The translations under genes and the position numbers were made by a program. A stretch of DNA of 64,000 bases from Paraphysoderma sedebokerense. Taxonomy: Eukaryota; Blastocladiomycota; Physodermatomycetes; Physodermatales; Physodermataceae. The stretch covers positions 310,001 through 374,000 of the forward strand of contig JAHLJZ010000004.1 of the NCBI GenBank assembly GCA_025602915.1, written 5' to 3'. Position 1 is the first letter of the stretch; every line of letters begins with the position of its first letter. The notes beneath the pieces are model-generated. The model was not told the DNA's origin and searched no databases. It worked only from the letters and a program-made list of their open reading frames with translations. This document shows positions 1 to 12,701 of the stretch, one piece after another.

Positions 1-2462
1 CACTATGTCATCTAGTAGTAGGGGCCTTCGGGGGCCTTCTCCTTGATCCATCCTGGCTCCTATCACGGTATCCCTCTTTGATGCCTTCGATTTTGGCGAA
101 CTTGACGATCGATCATCTGTATCAAATGACAAACGCGGCGGACGTTTCAACGACTCGAAAGAAGACTCAATGGAAGTCAAGGAAGTGATAAACCCGTGAG
201 CGAGAAGAAAGTTTGAGATTGATTGTGAGAGGAATGTGGTGATTGGTTTCCAATCCTACAAACGGGCCAACCAAAAAAAACCATAATATGAATACGGTTC
301 AACAAAGTATTGAAGGCACCAATGAATGTATGAATCAGCATAGCAACCTGAAACTCCAGAATACTTTTCTGTGGATCTAGGCAGACATCGTACAAATCTG
401 CGGGGCATGTCAATTGCAAGTAAAACAACGGATATCTGTCTCGCTTGGGAGGTGACAGTAATTCTGTTGTTCGATTTTTCGAAGTGTGGCAATACGAACA
501 TATTACATTAGTGAGAAGATTATAGGAACTAAATGAGAAGGAAGTGAGGAGCATACTGTCACCAAGAGCTGTCATTGACGCGTTCATGTCTTTTGACTTA
601 ATGGTATGTTAACAAACAAGATATGGAACTAAAGTTGGTGAAATAACTGAAACAAAGGACATACTTGTCTTCCGTATGAACTCTTCCCAAATAACTCGTT
701 CACGACCTTATGAAGGCAATTTGCTTGTATAATTCGTTGATTGACGTCTGTAGTATTGCACCGATATAAGAACAATCCATTTTGTAAGGGGTAAGCATAT
801 AAAAAAATAGGTGAAACTCACAAAAGTATTGCCGCGCCTGACCACAATTTATTAGTCATATTTAGATTCGTCAACAACAGCGAATGTGAGATTTAAGATA
901 ATATGAGAGATATGGCAAAGACAACTGGTAAAAAAAAACAACCTTTGTAGGAACTCCCTCTAATGATATAAATCCTGAGAGTCGAAATTCACTGTTCGAA
1001 ACATCAATCGATGCCATACTCTTTCAAGAGATAGACAAAAGTACTTAGATGGTTGCAGAAACGACATCAGACAGTAAGATTGTTACCTGAGTTATTGCAG
1101 TGCCATAAATCGTCCTAAACGTTGACAGCATCGATGAAGTCTATTCTCAATCAGTAGAGGTTAATCTCGGGTCGTCGACCTTTATATCTCACACACGAAG
1201 GCAAAAGCAAAGATAAATCATGGGATGAAATTACGATACTTCCATACCTTGGAGGTTTTAATCAACATCTTTCCTTTGCTTTTGTCCGTCAAGGTCACCG
1301 CGACTTGGGGATTTACAATGACCAACGTTTCCACGGCTTTGCGGATGGTGTCGATTTCATCCTGCTTGATCAAATTTCTTCGAATAGGGATCTGCCAAAA
1401 TAAACACACCTGTGCGTCAGATCATGAATTCAAACAGTGAAATGGACCGAAAATGGTGGGAATTGAGAATTCGAACTAGAGATTTCGCAAGGAAAGGTCG
1501 ACCTACAGAGTAGAATAAATCTCGCACAATAACGGTGGTACCCCTATCTCTTATCGATGCTGTTGGGCCGCGAGATAAAATCTTCCCTCCCTGCTCCGAC
1601 GAAGGACCGCAAAGAAATCAACATTCATCAGAGATGATTGACAAGCCTAAATGAACTTACCTTCGAGATCACATAATAACTTTGTAAATATTCCTTATGT
1701 CTGCTAGATACCTCCAAAAGCGCTATCGCCGATATACTAGCTAGAGCTATCAACGAGGGTATATGAGCATATTTCCACTTCGGTAATCCCGGCCCGAATG
1801 AAGGCATTGGTGATGTTGAACATGAAATTTGGAAAACTGAAGGATGAGTAATGCAAACCTTCCCCGCGAAAGCCATAGGTTGTAATACTTTGTAAATCCC
1901 CGAGTTCTTTGCATTTAGACGTGGCTGTTGTGAATTAAGTGTACAGAGAAATGATACAAGCAATCAAAGCATCTATCATCAATTCCAACCGCACGGAGTC
2001 CCAAGTGTATGCAGCATCAATTGACATCATGAGAATTGTCTCCGATATAACGCACCATAACGATTCCCAATATACTCTAAATCTTCTGGCTCTATTCCCC
2101 ATCCATCATCCGATATTTCGATGAAGTAATTCTGAACATCCACGTTCACTTCAACGTTAGAAGAGTGAGCGTCGATACCTGGACAATGACAAAGCCATCA
2201 GAGGTTTGAATATAAACGAAGTAGTGTAATTTGTATGTATGATTATGTGTTGTTTGAAGTGTCGATTGTGAAAAGGCATAAACAACGGATGTGACAGTGA
2301 GTACGGATTCAATGTCGGCCAGGTCTTGCTCTAACTGAATAACGAAGAGGAGAGAGACGCACTGTTTTCGATCAACTCAAGGATGCACTGTGAAAATGAA
2401 GATATTGAAATGGTAGAGCGCAGTTTAGTTCTCACATCTTGCGGGAGTGGGTGGATGGGCAT
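1..2462 (-). CDS. MLH3: MutL homologue MLH3, N-terminal part, runs off the left edge
   Basis: MutL-family GHKL ATPase of mismatch repair and meiotic crossing-over, expected to pair with MLH1. Reading the minus strand and splicing at GT-AG ends gives MPIHPLPQDV at the start, ENSIDAHSSN (motif I), ISDDGWGIEPEDLEYIGNRY (motif II), TYGFRGEALASIS (motif III) and RGTTVIVRDLFYSIPIRR, all diagnostic of MutL proteins. Exon 1 is 2363-2462 and exon 2 starts at 2180; further exons lie near 1900, 1661-1746, 1500-1590, 1247-1392, 1090-1140, 950-1020, 660-790 and then to the edge. The reading DDGWG and the NRYATSKC sequence fit MLH3 better than MLH1 or PMS1, which is family-level inference. The C-terminal endonuclease domain is outside the window. 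Many short exons, typical of this locus. The ATPase motifs seen are intact. Confidence 0.85.
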
Positions 2463-2532
2463 TTTATTTTAGTATTTGTAGAGGAATGCACAAATAGATC
2501 GCGGCCGCTCGACTGCAAGTCCCTAGTCCCCA

Positions 2533-3380
2533 TTACCATGATATTGGAATCACCGGCCAAAATGGAACATCCTTTCCGTCCTCTGCCTTTGTAAACATAT
2601 CATCCAACTCTCTTTCCAGTCTCATCACTTCCTCGTAATTTTCTTCTCCATACAAATCACGGTATTCCCCTTCAAAATCTCTTCTGTCCTCCTTCTCTTT
2701 CTCCATCGCAGCCCTCTTTCTTTCAGTCCGTCGTTTCTTGCGAGCCTTGTTCTTTTCCCTCTTCAATTCTTGATCACCTGAAGGAGAGTAAGGGAGAAAT
2801 AATCAGTATTCCACAAAAGTCTGAAAAAGAAATCAAATTGAATTCACAACTTACGTTCTCTTTTCCTCCGTTCGGAATCTCTGAAGAATTCGATCATTTC
2901 TGGTGTGAGCTCCAGCACCAATTCCCCTTCGTCTTCGACTTCTTCGTCATCGTATTGACGAGAATCTATATCATCCGTCTTGTAATGGCTTTCTGCCATT
3001 TCTACATTTTGCAGGGCCTCGCTAGGCGCAGGATGATCCTGGTTGGGATTCACTGCTGATCCATTGGCAGCCTCATTCCCACCTAATTTGATCTGATCTG
3101 ATTCTTCCGCATGGGTTACATCCTCGTATGTATACCCATATGAAAAGTATAATTGCTGATACATATATTGTATATGATTATGCAATTCAAACATGGTTGT
3201 CTGTAAATCTGCAACTTGCTGAGTTGGGGATAGTGCGAGCTCTGTCGTGGATTGTTCTTCCGAGTGACGCTGCGATGAGTTAACCGTGAAGGGGAAAGAT
3301 ATTGCAATTGAGGATGGAACAGAGTCAAAATGTTTTTCATGGAAATTTTTGATGGCGTCTAACGAGAATGGTGCGGACAT
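2533..3380 (-). CDS. GEMIN8: Gemin8-like SMN complex component
   Basis: Gemin8 links the Gemin6/7 pair to SMN in the complex that loads Sm rings onto snRNAs. Two exons are visible: 2855-3380 and 2533-2777, joined by a 77-nt intron that restores RERDQELKRE. The two conserved Gemin8 blocks are present: an acidic stretch followed by ELTPEMIEFFRDSERRKRER, matching the vertebrate [20 protein letters not shown], and the extreme C-terminus FWPVIPISW, matching YWPVIPLKF. Between them the protein is charged and Gln/Asn-rich. The start chosen is MSAPFSLDAIKNFHEKHF at 3380; the frame is open up to another ATG at 3668, but that would overlap the 5' region of the divergent gene that begins at 3694. About 256 residues with this start. 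The function is inferred from the two blocks only. Confidence 0.78.
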
Positions 3381-3693
3381 GATTCCGGAATGATGAGTTG
3401 AAGAAACAGTAGTAGTGGCGGACCGGCCAGACGAAGGCCGATGGAGGTATAGCGACACAGCAATTAAAAGAATATCCTCCGATTGCTGAATCGAGTGAGT
3501 GAGAGAACCCTGACAGGACGGAAGCAGAATAAATGTATCGTAGTAAGGATGTAATTGATGACCATTTTCTTTGTGCCCGTGATCACTGCCTTGAATGACC
3601 TCACTGCCAGCACAATGCCGTCTTTGCTCCCACACAGAGAAGAGGAAGTGCCCATCGACATACGGCAACTATTCCCATTCTCTTATTTTAATC

Positions 3694-6600
3694 ATGTCAG
3701 CAAAACCAGAGTCGACATCAACCGCTGCTAAATCCCACGACGAAGATTTTGAAGTGGTCCAGTATGATGAATTAGACTCTTCCGTCAACAGTGCTGCTGC
3801 GCCTGTCAATGATCAACCAACATCAATTGTAACTGCACCAACACCAAACATGGACAAACAACCCCCTTCTTCCACTGAAGGGAAGGACCTTCAAAAAGAG
3901 GCCACTGTCTCTTCTCCTGCTTCGCCTCAGTCCAAACAGACAGTTGAGGTGAATCCGAATACATCCTCTGGGACGTCAAACGCACGTCCGAGTACTTCAC
4001 CGACAGCACAAAACTTGCCTGGGAGTTTTCCATCTTCTCCAGCTCGTATTCCGCCGCAAATGTCTGGCATAGCAGAAGGATTCTTAAGTCAACTGGAGCC
4101 CAATGTTGCAGAGGTATGTATGGGGGCTGCAAGTTCAGGAATGCTGTTCAGCGTCCATGTATTTTATTACATCAGCGAAATCTCAAGTATTGAACTAACC
4201 TATACAACCCTGTGATTTGTAGAGAGTTCGGGAAGTCGGTTGGCAGGCAAGTATAATAGTAGTTATTATATAACACCACTTCAAACTTGCAATTGTAAAT
4301 TGACCCGTACTGCTACTTTCCGTCGTAAAGGTCTTGGAACGATTCTCCCGAGTTACCAGAGTCTACAAAGAAACTGCCACCACAATTTTGGATCACCCAT
4401 TGGCGAAACCCATTCTTCCCATTCTTCCCAGACCGATACAATCGCTGTCTTCTTATACTCCTCCAACTGAACCTACTCATCCATTAGAAGAAGTGATTCA
4501 TGAATTTCCTGGTGCGGGACTATATTTGGCTCAATGGTTAGGTGAAAAACTGCTGCGGCCTGGTGGTGAGTCTGCCGTGGCAGGCGAAGGTTCTACCGCC
4601 GGTACCCATGGATCTCTTGGACAGAGCCCCGTCGAAGGAAAAGTATGGGCTGAGAGTGAAGACGAAGAAACTGAGTGTGGGGAATTTGAGATTTTGAGTG
4701 TATGTTACCGTTACATCTTCTAGTCCGTTTTGTGCAAGTGTCTCGACTCGCTTGACATCTCATATTAATCCCTGACTTCTCTTACCTTATTCTAGTCGCC
4801 TTCATCCCTTCCCCCACCATCGTCACTCCGTTCGAAGTCACAAAAACTCACGGCTGAATTATGGTTATCTTATGTTGATTCGAATTTTCAGCAACTATTC
4901 CCTGTTCCGGAAAGTTCTGACATAACAACATCAACCATCACCTCTACTCTGGACGCTGTTCAAATTGAATCCGATAGTCTCGTAGATGCTACAGATTCTA
5001 ATGGTACCAATTTATCTGTCACTTCTGTCGATGACGTAGTGGTAGAGATACGAAAGCGGATTTTTTTTGGGGTGCGCAATCTTCTGTTTCTATTATAGAG
5101 CTTACATAGATTAATCATGAATTTCGCAGGGCGTTGATCCAGACGTCAGAATCGATGTGTGGAAATACGTATTAGGGTTCTATGATTGGCATTCATCTGA
5201 AATTGAGAGAATTGGAACTAGGGAAGCGAAAGAGTACGTTTGTTTACATGTCTACTTCTGTTAATTTTGAGTTTTTATTCTTTTGGACCTTTGTTGGCAC
5301 ACGTTGCCCCAGGAGCTGTTTCATTTAATATGTGATTCTTGCATGATAACATACTTTGGAATTTTCAATTGTGATAGGAAGGAGTACCATCGTTTAAAAA
5401 GCATTTGGGAAACTGTGACTCCACAGAAGGTTGAGAAAACAGAGTGGGATGAATGGGTGGACCGCAAACATCGAGTGGGTTTGTATTATTTACTTGATCT
5501 TTCGTTTGATTTCCTTGGTGTGTTATAATGGTTTTGGGACTCCCTTAGTATTTTTGTTGACTGACTCTTCCGTCCTTCAATGGGAAAATTGAAATAAGTG
5601 AAAGACGTCATAAGAACCGACCGAAACATTGATTTTTTCGCAAATGCGGAAGGAAATGATACATCTAATCAAGAGGAGGAAGAGATTTTGAATCCTGGTT
5701 TATATATGGCCTCTACGACTGACGTGCCCGTTGTGACTTCTGTCTCTTCGGCTACTTCAAATGGCATCATCAACCCTAATCTAATCAAACTTCGAGACGT
5801 ATTGATGACCTATACGGTATATCAAGACGAACGTGGCTTTAAAGATTTGGGATATGTTCAAGGCATGTCTGACTTATGCTCGCCCATCCTTGTGGTAATG
5901 GAAGGTGATGAAGTGGCAGCATTTTGGTGTTTTGTTGGATTCATGGAAAAAATGGTAATATCTGAGTTTCCTTATGCACTCATTTATCTCTCGTTTTCTT
6001 ACCACTGACGCTGCCCTCCTTGCTGATGGCAATTGTTATCAATGCTATTTCACAGCACCCCAATTTTCATCACAATCAACAACAGATGCACCATCATTTG
6101 TCCACTCTCCGTTCCTTAATACAATTTCTAGATCCACAGCTATACCGTCATTTTCTGAAAACCGATTCTACGCACATGTTCTTCGCTTTTAGATGGCTCC
6201 TTGTATTATTTAAGCGCGAATTCAAGTTCGATGATATCTGCGGTTTATGGGAATGCATCTGGAGTGCTAGTGGTTGGTTGTGTGGTAGCAGTGGGACGAG
6301 AGAGTTGAATTGGCAGTATTTTGTGGCGTTGGCCGTATTGGTTGGGGAGAGGAAGAAATTGATGGAATTGAAAGCTTTTGATGAGATTTTGAAGGTTCGC
6401 GGTTATTGTCATTCTTATCATTCCTCTTCATGCATGTTTCTTGATTTTCGTCCAAGAATTTTTGAATTAACCTGCCTCTATCTGCTCCTAAATTCTAGTA
6501 CATTAATGATCTTTCTTATCATATCTCTCTGTCTGATACACTCAAACGAGCCGAAACAATATTTTACACTTTTCAAAACAAAGTTGCCCACATTGAAAAA

Positions 6601-6903
6601 TTGGAACAATCGTATCCGTCGGCTTCACTTTTCTCTTCAGACCCGTTGACGATGCCCTTACCATCCTACAATTCTAGCGGAGAGTTGGATACTACCATTC
6701 TCAAACAAACAGAAAGACAACGGGAAAAGCTGAAAGTAGATGTCGATTTGAAGAATGAATTAAAATGGATTTTAGATTGTACCATCAGTGACGTTGAAGA
6801 GACAGAAAAGACTAAAGAAAATGCTGAAGCAAGTGAGGAAAGTACGCAGAACTCAAATTCCGTGCAAGAGGTGGGTAAAGGGAAGGACAAAGTTGTAGCG
6901 TAG
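3694..6903 (+). CDS. GYP7: Gyp7/TBC1D15-type Rab GTPase-activating protein
   Basis: TBC-domain protein that stimulates GTP hydrolysis by Ypt7/Rab7-class GTPases on late endosomes and vacuoles. Nine exons splice in frame to 795 residues: 3694-4113, 4223-4246, 4331-4699, 4796-5071, 5130-5233, 5378-5478, 5605-5954, 6056-6394 and 6499-6903. The N-terminal 140 residues are Ser/Thr/Pro-rich; then comes the Gyp7/TBC1D15-like region (EVGWQVLERFSRVT). The TBC domain starts at VDPDVRIDVWKYVLG and holds both catalytic fingers: the arginine finger in DVIRTDRN and the glutamine finger in LGYVQGMSDL. HMFFAFRWLLVLFKREF follows as in TBC1D15. Exon 2 is a 24-nt microexon and the next intron begins with GC instead of GT. 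The C-terminal tail is acidic. The target Rab is inferred from the family. Confidence 0.92.
4247..4330 (+). other. Non-canonical GC-AG intron in the Rab GAP gene
   Basis: The 84-nt intron begins GCAAGT after the microexon 4223-4246 and ends AAAG before GTCTTGG. Using the nearby GT (GCAA|GTATAA) instead would shift the next exon out of the conserved VLERFSRVT frame, so the GC donor is the only choice that keeps the family sequence. Confidence 0.65.
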
Positions 6904-7074
6904 AAGCGAACAGTCAGGAAGACCTGCCGAAACATTGAGATTGCGATTCATGGCAGGAGTCGAAACAATGTAATTTTATGATTGATTCTCTCTCAGTCGT
7001 AATTATATGGTACATTGTACTGTAGTGTCATGTAAATAAATACAACTCTAATTTCTACATGTGATTCGAAACCC

Positions 7075-10000
7075 CTAACCAGATTTTCGAATGATGTTTA
7101 ACAAAGCCTGATGCAATTGGTCCGTTACAGCTACACATTAAACAACCGAGTATTTAGAAAGGAGGCATGAGTGGACCGATTCGAAATCGAAGCAGAGAAA
7201 AAGAACAAACCGGGATCGATTTCATTTTCGCCATCAAAGCAACCGTAAGAAATATTCATCAGATTACAGTCACGATTTGAATCTAGCACTTGGATTAGAG
7301 ATTCGAAATCTTTTTGTACGTTACGGTTGAAGTGACAAGAAAGACGAGATCTTAGTTTCTACTGATTTGGGTAAAAATCTTTTGAACGAAGCCAACGGCA
7401 ACTAACCATGGTTGCTCAACGGGATACCAATGCATCTCATCTCCTTTAAACAGTAATTCAACGTCAAACCGTGCAAAAAGGAATCAAAATCTAAGTAAAA
7501 ATTAATCGAATTTTCAACAACCTGCAACGCTTATGGAAGGTAGAGAAAACACTTAACCCATACCTAAATTAGTGTATGCTACATCCAGTATTTCTAAGCT
7601 CCCATTCTGCTTTAATAACTCCTGTAACTTTAGCTTCTCTGAACCCCATGATTTAACCCATGAACAATTTAATCGTTTAAGCCTAATTGTCGGGCGAGTT
7701 TTTAAGTCGTGTGAGTATAACTTTGAAGCCATTCGGCGATTTTTAATATTGACTTACCTTTTTAGGGCCGATAACCTCGAAATACTATTCCCAATATACA
7801 GTAATCGTGATAAATTGAGCACTTCCAGATTCGGACAAGCTTGGGTTAAAGTTTGAACGAACGATTCGGAAATTTTTAAATTTCTGTTGTTGGATAAACT
7901 TAGATGAACAAGGTTCGGAAATAAAGGTGTTGACGACTCTGCGTTGCATGTTCTCGAGTTAGCGGGTATCAACTTACCAGAGAAAAAGAATTACAAACCA
8001 TTGTAATTGATTCTAGTGTCTTCTATCCGTAGTTTAGTTCCTTCAATTATTAACTTCGACAGTTCTTTATATTTGGCCAAAGAGAGGAACAATTCCCAAC
8101 CATTCAGGTCATCAAGTAACGTGGAAGAGATATCGATATCTTCTAACTTTGGACAGTCATATCGATTGAAGAATAGAAGCAGGCCCGTAAGGGTGAACCG
8201 ATTCGAACTTAGTCCAAGCTTGGCTAAATTATCCAATTCCATCCCAATATCGCACATGTATTGAAGATCGGAGTCATTGAGTAAGTTCTTCGACAAGTCA
8301 AGCTCTTGTATGTTAGAACTAGAAATTGAAGTTATCACAGCCGTTGCCTGTGTCGAGTACAAGCCTATAATAAATGATAAGTTCCATATCATTGGAGCTT
8401 ATATTGCAAGTGAAAGACACACCTAAGCAGCGAAATAAGAATCTACTTGTTTCATCGCCTACCCGAAGACATTGTGTAACTTGATCCATTGCTTTCGTGT
8501 CAGTCTTTTGACATTCCTTCTGATATAGCTCGTGAGCAAAAACTTGGGTGAAACCTGCAATGAGTTAATTTAAGCTGAATCTCGTCCGGTTAAACTGGCT
8601 TTACATACCTGATGATAGAGCGGATAATTGGTTATTGGCACTGACAACTCGGGCGAGGATACTGTGCGCCGATAATGGCACTCCTTTGTTCGTCTGAAGC
8701 TCGTCGATTATGGGCTATAGAAATAACATTTTAGCAATTTGCTAATTATTTTGACTGTAATTGCCGCAAAGTTTACCTCTCGCCCAAAACGATCCTGATA
8801 TTCATTCTGAATCAGTTTAATTGCATCTGCCACTGCCATTGTGGCGTCGACATTGATTGTAAATGTTTTCCCATGTATTGAAATTACGTAGGAGCGCTCG
8901 ACATCCTCCATGTTTTCCGAAACATCCATGGGGCTAAAGAAGTCATCCAGATCGATATCCGACAGTTTCAAATCATCGATCTATCACTGAGTTATTCACA
9001 AGGAAAAGTCCGTGTTTGGCTAATATTAGAATGCGACTTACGGCTCCCGGTATTTCATCAATCATCGCGCGACATTTCTTAGCTCTAGCAATATCGCCTT
9101 TCTTTCGAAAATAAGCGAGACCCGACTTCCATAACGCGGCAGTCTCTGCATTGGACCGCTCATTAAGGTAATAATCTCCGAGACATTCTAACAGCTTCAT
9201 CGCCTGATCAGGGGACTATACAAAAGCAGTAAGAACCAGACCTCCATTGTACCATTACTAAGAAGTATACCTTATCAAGTTCGATCATTAATTTATAAGC
9301 CTTCTCATAGGCCTTTGCTTCGTCATCATTGGAGCAAGATTTGGAGAGATTCAAGTCTTTACTCAAGTACTGTAATGCTAAAAATTTATCTTCGCGACTG
9401 CCATCGGAGAGCAAGATGCCTAGCATATGTACGTTGGGTGATCAATACCTTGCAAATCGAAAGCTAGAATTGAACGAGCACTCATACCTAGTTTTCGATT
9501 AATAGCTCGAATGTCCACCGCATTCTGATTTTCCCTCTGCCTACACATTTCTTTACATTTTTCAAAGACTCGGATTGCTTCATTGCGAATCTTATGTAAG
9601 TTAAGGTCACCATCGAGCGATAGAAAATCGCTCAGAACCCTGGTTCTATCGTTAAAAGGTATACAAAATATGGAGAAGACACAGAAGGGAATATACTTGC
9701 ATCAGCTGATTCCCCAATTTGTACAACTCGCGGACATCATTATGATTAGACTCGTCATTGAGGCGCTGAATAGCAGTTATGTTCCTCTTAATAGTCTGTG
9801 AGGTGGTGTAAGGTTCCAATGGGGGCAAAAATGATTTTCAATATTGCTATCTTTACCTCTACTTGACTTTTCAGATCGAAATTCTGGTTGCTGGCTACTC
9901 CCGAGAATAAAGGGTCTCTGTTAAAAAGCGGTCCAAAACAGACGTTGACGGCACAATCTCTATATTTTTACCTTCCCAGTTCTGGATATGATTCAGGGCA

Positions 10001-11202
10001 GAATTTAGGCGCAGTTGAGAGGCATATAGATAGGCTAAAGAGCGAATGCCGGTATTAAAACCATTGAACTCGGTAGATGTTGATAGCCAGTAACCAAACC
10101 TAGCTCCAGATGGATTGAAACATTTGGTGGCGCTTCCACAGCAAGATAAAGGGGGCATTCCAGATTATCTACTGATTCGTTCAGATCCGCGTATTTCAAG
10201 GCAGAGAGCAATTCATCACTCGCTTTCTCCGAAGCATCCATCCTCTGCAACGCTTTTCCGCGATAATAATACAATAATTTTAGCAGGTGGTTGATACCTA
10301 GGGAATAACGTTTAAGACATAAACTCCCTGCTGACAACATGTAATTCAAAGAAAGTACCTTCTTCGCTGTAATTAGCCGAGTCCTTGGCTTCAGCAAGAA
10401 GGCCTTCAGCCAGGTGAAATCGATCAATGGCCAACCCAAAGTTAGGGACCAAGGAGCTTTGCTCCAAATAGTAAAGAAGAATTCCAGCGCATATCTGTAA
10501 ACCTGATTTCTGAAACGTTTCTCCAATGTGTTTATCTAATACGTGCGACCGATATGAGCTATGGGAATTCAAGTTTCCTCTGATAAATCAGACGCGAACC
10601 TACCCAGTAACGATAGTTGATCCAGAATCGTATTCAAAGACTCCCGGAGAAACCTCGCAGCGGCATCAGGTTTTGAGCCATGAATCGACATACCATACTT
10701 TAGACATTTTCGGCCCAAAGAACGTGCAGTTCGAGTCCTGGCCTACGTATCGGGCATTTAGTTGTCGTTCGGGTCGGGTACTAAAAGGAAACCGTTTTCA
10801 CCTCCTCCGTTACATTTTGAGCCAGATCATACCCTTCTTTTGCTAATTCTATAGATTTTTCATAATTTCCGAGCCTACAGTGTTATATGAAGTTAATACT
10901 ATAATTCCTGTCGATTACTGGAATCCCGCGTAGGTGCAAGTAGATGATCAATACTCAAAAATGGCATCCGAAGAACTCAACACCATATCCAGAATCTCTT
11001 CAGATTTACTCTTATCATCTTTGAAAGTCAAAAACCATTGTCCAATTTGACTGATTTTCGACGAATTTCGTTGAGTTCTGTATTTTTCGATGTAATACCG
11101 AGCGGTCTCAACCGCAGCTTGGAAACCAGCATCCAATCTCACATCTGAAAGAACTTCTGAAACTGATTTCAATTCAAGCTTGCTTGTTACTTTTCTACCC
11201 AT
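7075..11202 (-). CDS. TONSL: TONSOKU/TONSL-like replication-fork repair protein (TPR-UBL-LRR)
   Basis: TONSL (animals) and TONSOKU/BRUSHY1 (plants) read newly made histones behind replication forks and help repair broken forks. The spliced product starts at MGRKVTSKLELKSVSEV (11202) and has a long N-terminal TPR array (LGNYEKSIELAKEGYDLAQ, YYYRGKALQRMDASEKASDE, NERSNAETAALWKSGLAYF). A short acidic stretch (LSDIDLDDFFSPMDVSENME) leads into a UBL-like segment, RSYVISIHGKTFTINVD to VVSANNQLSALSSG, aligning with human TONSL up to DVLQSNDEVLAEV. C-terminal LRRs follow (NIQELDLSKNLLNDSDL, LAKLGLSSNRFTLTGLLLF, LEILDVAYTNLG). The last exons (7564-7682, one near 7390-7490, one near 7210-7310, and 7075-7130) end with AVTDQLHQALLNIIRKSG. 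Exon AIDDL joins directly to PGA, so the ankyrin repeats of animal TONSL are absent, as in plants. Individual exon ends in the TPR region are approximate. Confidence 0.8.
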
Positions 11203-11345
11203 AATGCGGTGACGAAGACCGGGAGTGGTGTATGTGCGAACTCGATCTGAGCAGGGCTGGAATACGTCCCGGACGCTCAGAGGGACAACTCTTGTGTGCC
11301 TATGCATAAGGAAATGCGGTATTTTATTTCTACTCAAATATTAAT

Positions 11346-12701
11346 TTACAGGTGCACAATTTGATTGCTCTTTAGCCAACTCCTTATATATTCTACAACG
11401 ATAGCTGTGGCGGTGTGTTCTTCCCATCTCCACACATTAAATACGAAGACTTGAGCTTGATATGTGGAATTCCGAATAAACGGTCTCCAGAACAGTGACA
11501 TGATTCCAATCAAGTAATAATATTCAATCAGCCAAAATGCGGCCCTTAAAAACTTATTCCGCGCTACTACCGTTTTAAACACAAAGTATTCGATCATCAG
11601 AACTGGTGGTTGCAGGGACATAAAGAAGAAATCTTCAAATGATACGCTTGCTGCTCCATGAGTGCTACATAATAAGAATTCATGAAGTATCCCGCTATTT
11701 ATGAATGCGGTGTAAAGAGCCAAGAAAGTTCGGAACGGATGGCAGCCTGGGTGATGTACTTTTCGATAGCAACAATCGACAAAGGCCACGGAGAATACTT
11801 GGTGCCATTGCTTCGCCCAGAAGTATTTCAGGCTTCGGAAGGTGTATGGGTTGTTAAAGAGCGAGTGGTACTTCGTCATAATGGTGAGAAAGTCCTGTAG
11901 ATAAAAAGGCGTAGTGTCCGGTTGAGGATTCGATCGGAGAAGCGGGGAACGAGGAAATCGTTTGATATATAACTTAGTTCCCGTAGAAATAACACTGCGA
12001 ATAAAGATAAACCATAGATCCCATCCTGTAGATATGTAGCCGTAAATGAAGGTAATGAGAAAGAAATTCGTCTTGATGGAGGTGATCGTGAAAAATGATG
12101 GATCCAGTTCTGATGGGGGTATTTCTCTTGCTAAACTACCAAGCAGAGTACATAAAATAAATCGCACGAAGTTTATCGTAATAGATGGACCACCTTTCGG
12201 TAGAACCCAAGTCTTCGCTTTAAATTTTTCATCCGCATCGGTTGACTTGGCTACTTCTATAGGTGTTCTGTCGGAGTCCGGGATCCATTCTTCTGGTATG
12301 CCTGTTAGAGGGCACAATAGCGTCGCTTTCAAATATTCCCAAATTTGCAGATTTGAATTGTACTTATACTTTCTGAATATGTTGTTATGAAACAATTGAA
12401 AATCAGTGAGAAGCCATAAAATTGTTTTGTGAACTAATATCCAGCTGGCTGCAGCCAGAACCTATCATTCAGTAATTAGTAACTTTTCAACTAGAGGGAA
12501 GTTTCTTTAATGTAAGTCACAAACCCATTTGAGCGCCAACGGCTCATCTGTGAAATTGACTGGAATGAAGAGCCAATGCACGACAAAACCAACAGCTATC
12601 AGTCTATGAATTAAACTGCGATCATCTGTGGAATTTTTCAGAACAAAGAACAGAGGAAAGAAGGGAGCAATGAACAGGGAGAGAAGTAATCCTATCCGCA
12701 T
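11346..12701 (-). CDS. Wax-synthase-like MBOAT_2 acyltransferase, tandem copy 1
   Basis: Predicted multipass ER membrane O-acyltransferase of the wax synthase domain family (fatty acyl group to an alcohol or sterol; substrate unknown). Exons 12525-12701 and 11346-12461 are separated by one 63-nt intron. Landmarks: LVHKTILWLLTDFQLF, then the core FWAKQWHQVFS and SGILHEF with the family's conserved His, then LFWRPFIRN. Start: the frame opens after a stop just upstream of GTG at 12725; the first ATG is 12701 (MRIGLLLSLF), so this copy lacks roughly 65 N-terminal residues that copies 2 and 3 have before the first membrane segment. It also lacks the introns the other two copies carry in the core, so that WHQVFS to LHEF is one uninterrupted exon. 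The ER location is family knowledge. Confidence 0.8.

Noticed and set aside
1440-1500. Second tRNA-like box (AATTCGAAC)
   Set aside because: Inside an MLH3 intron, without matching A box or cloverleaf.
10720-10745. tRNA T-loop-like string (GTTCGAGTCC)
   Set aside because: It lies inside a TPR exon of the TONSL-like gene and no acceptor stem or anticodon arm could be folded around it.
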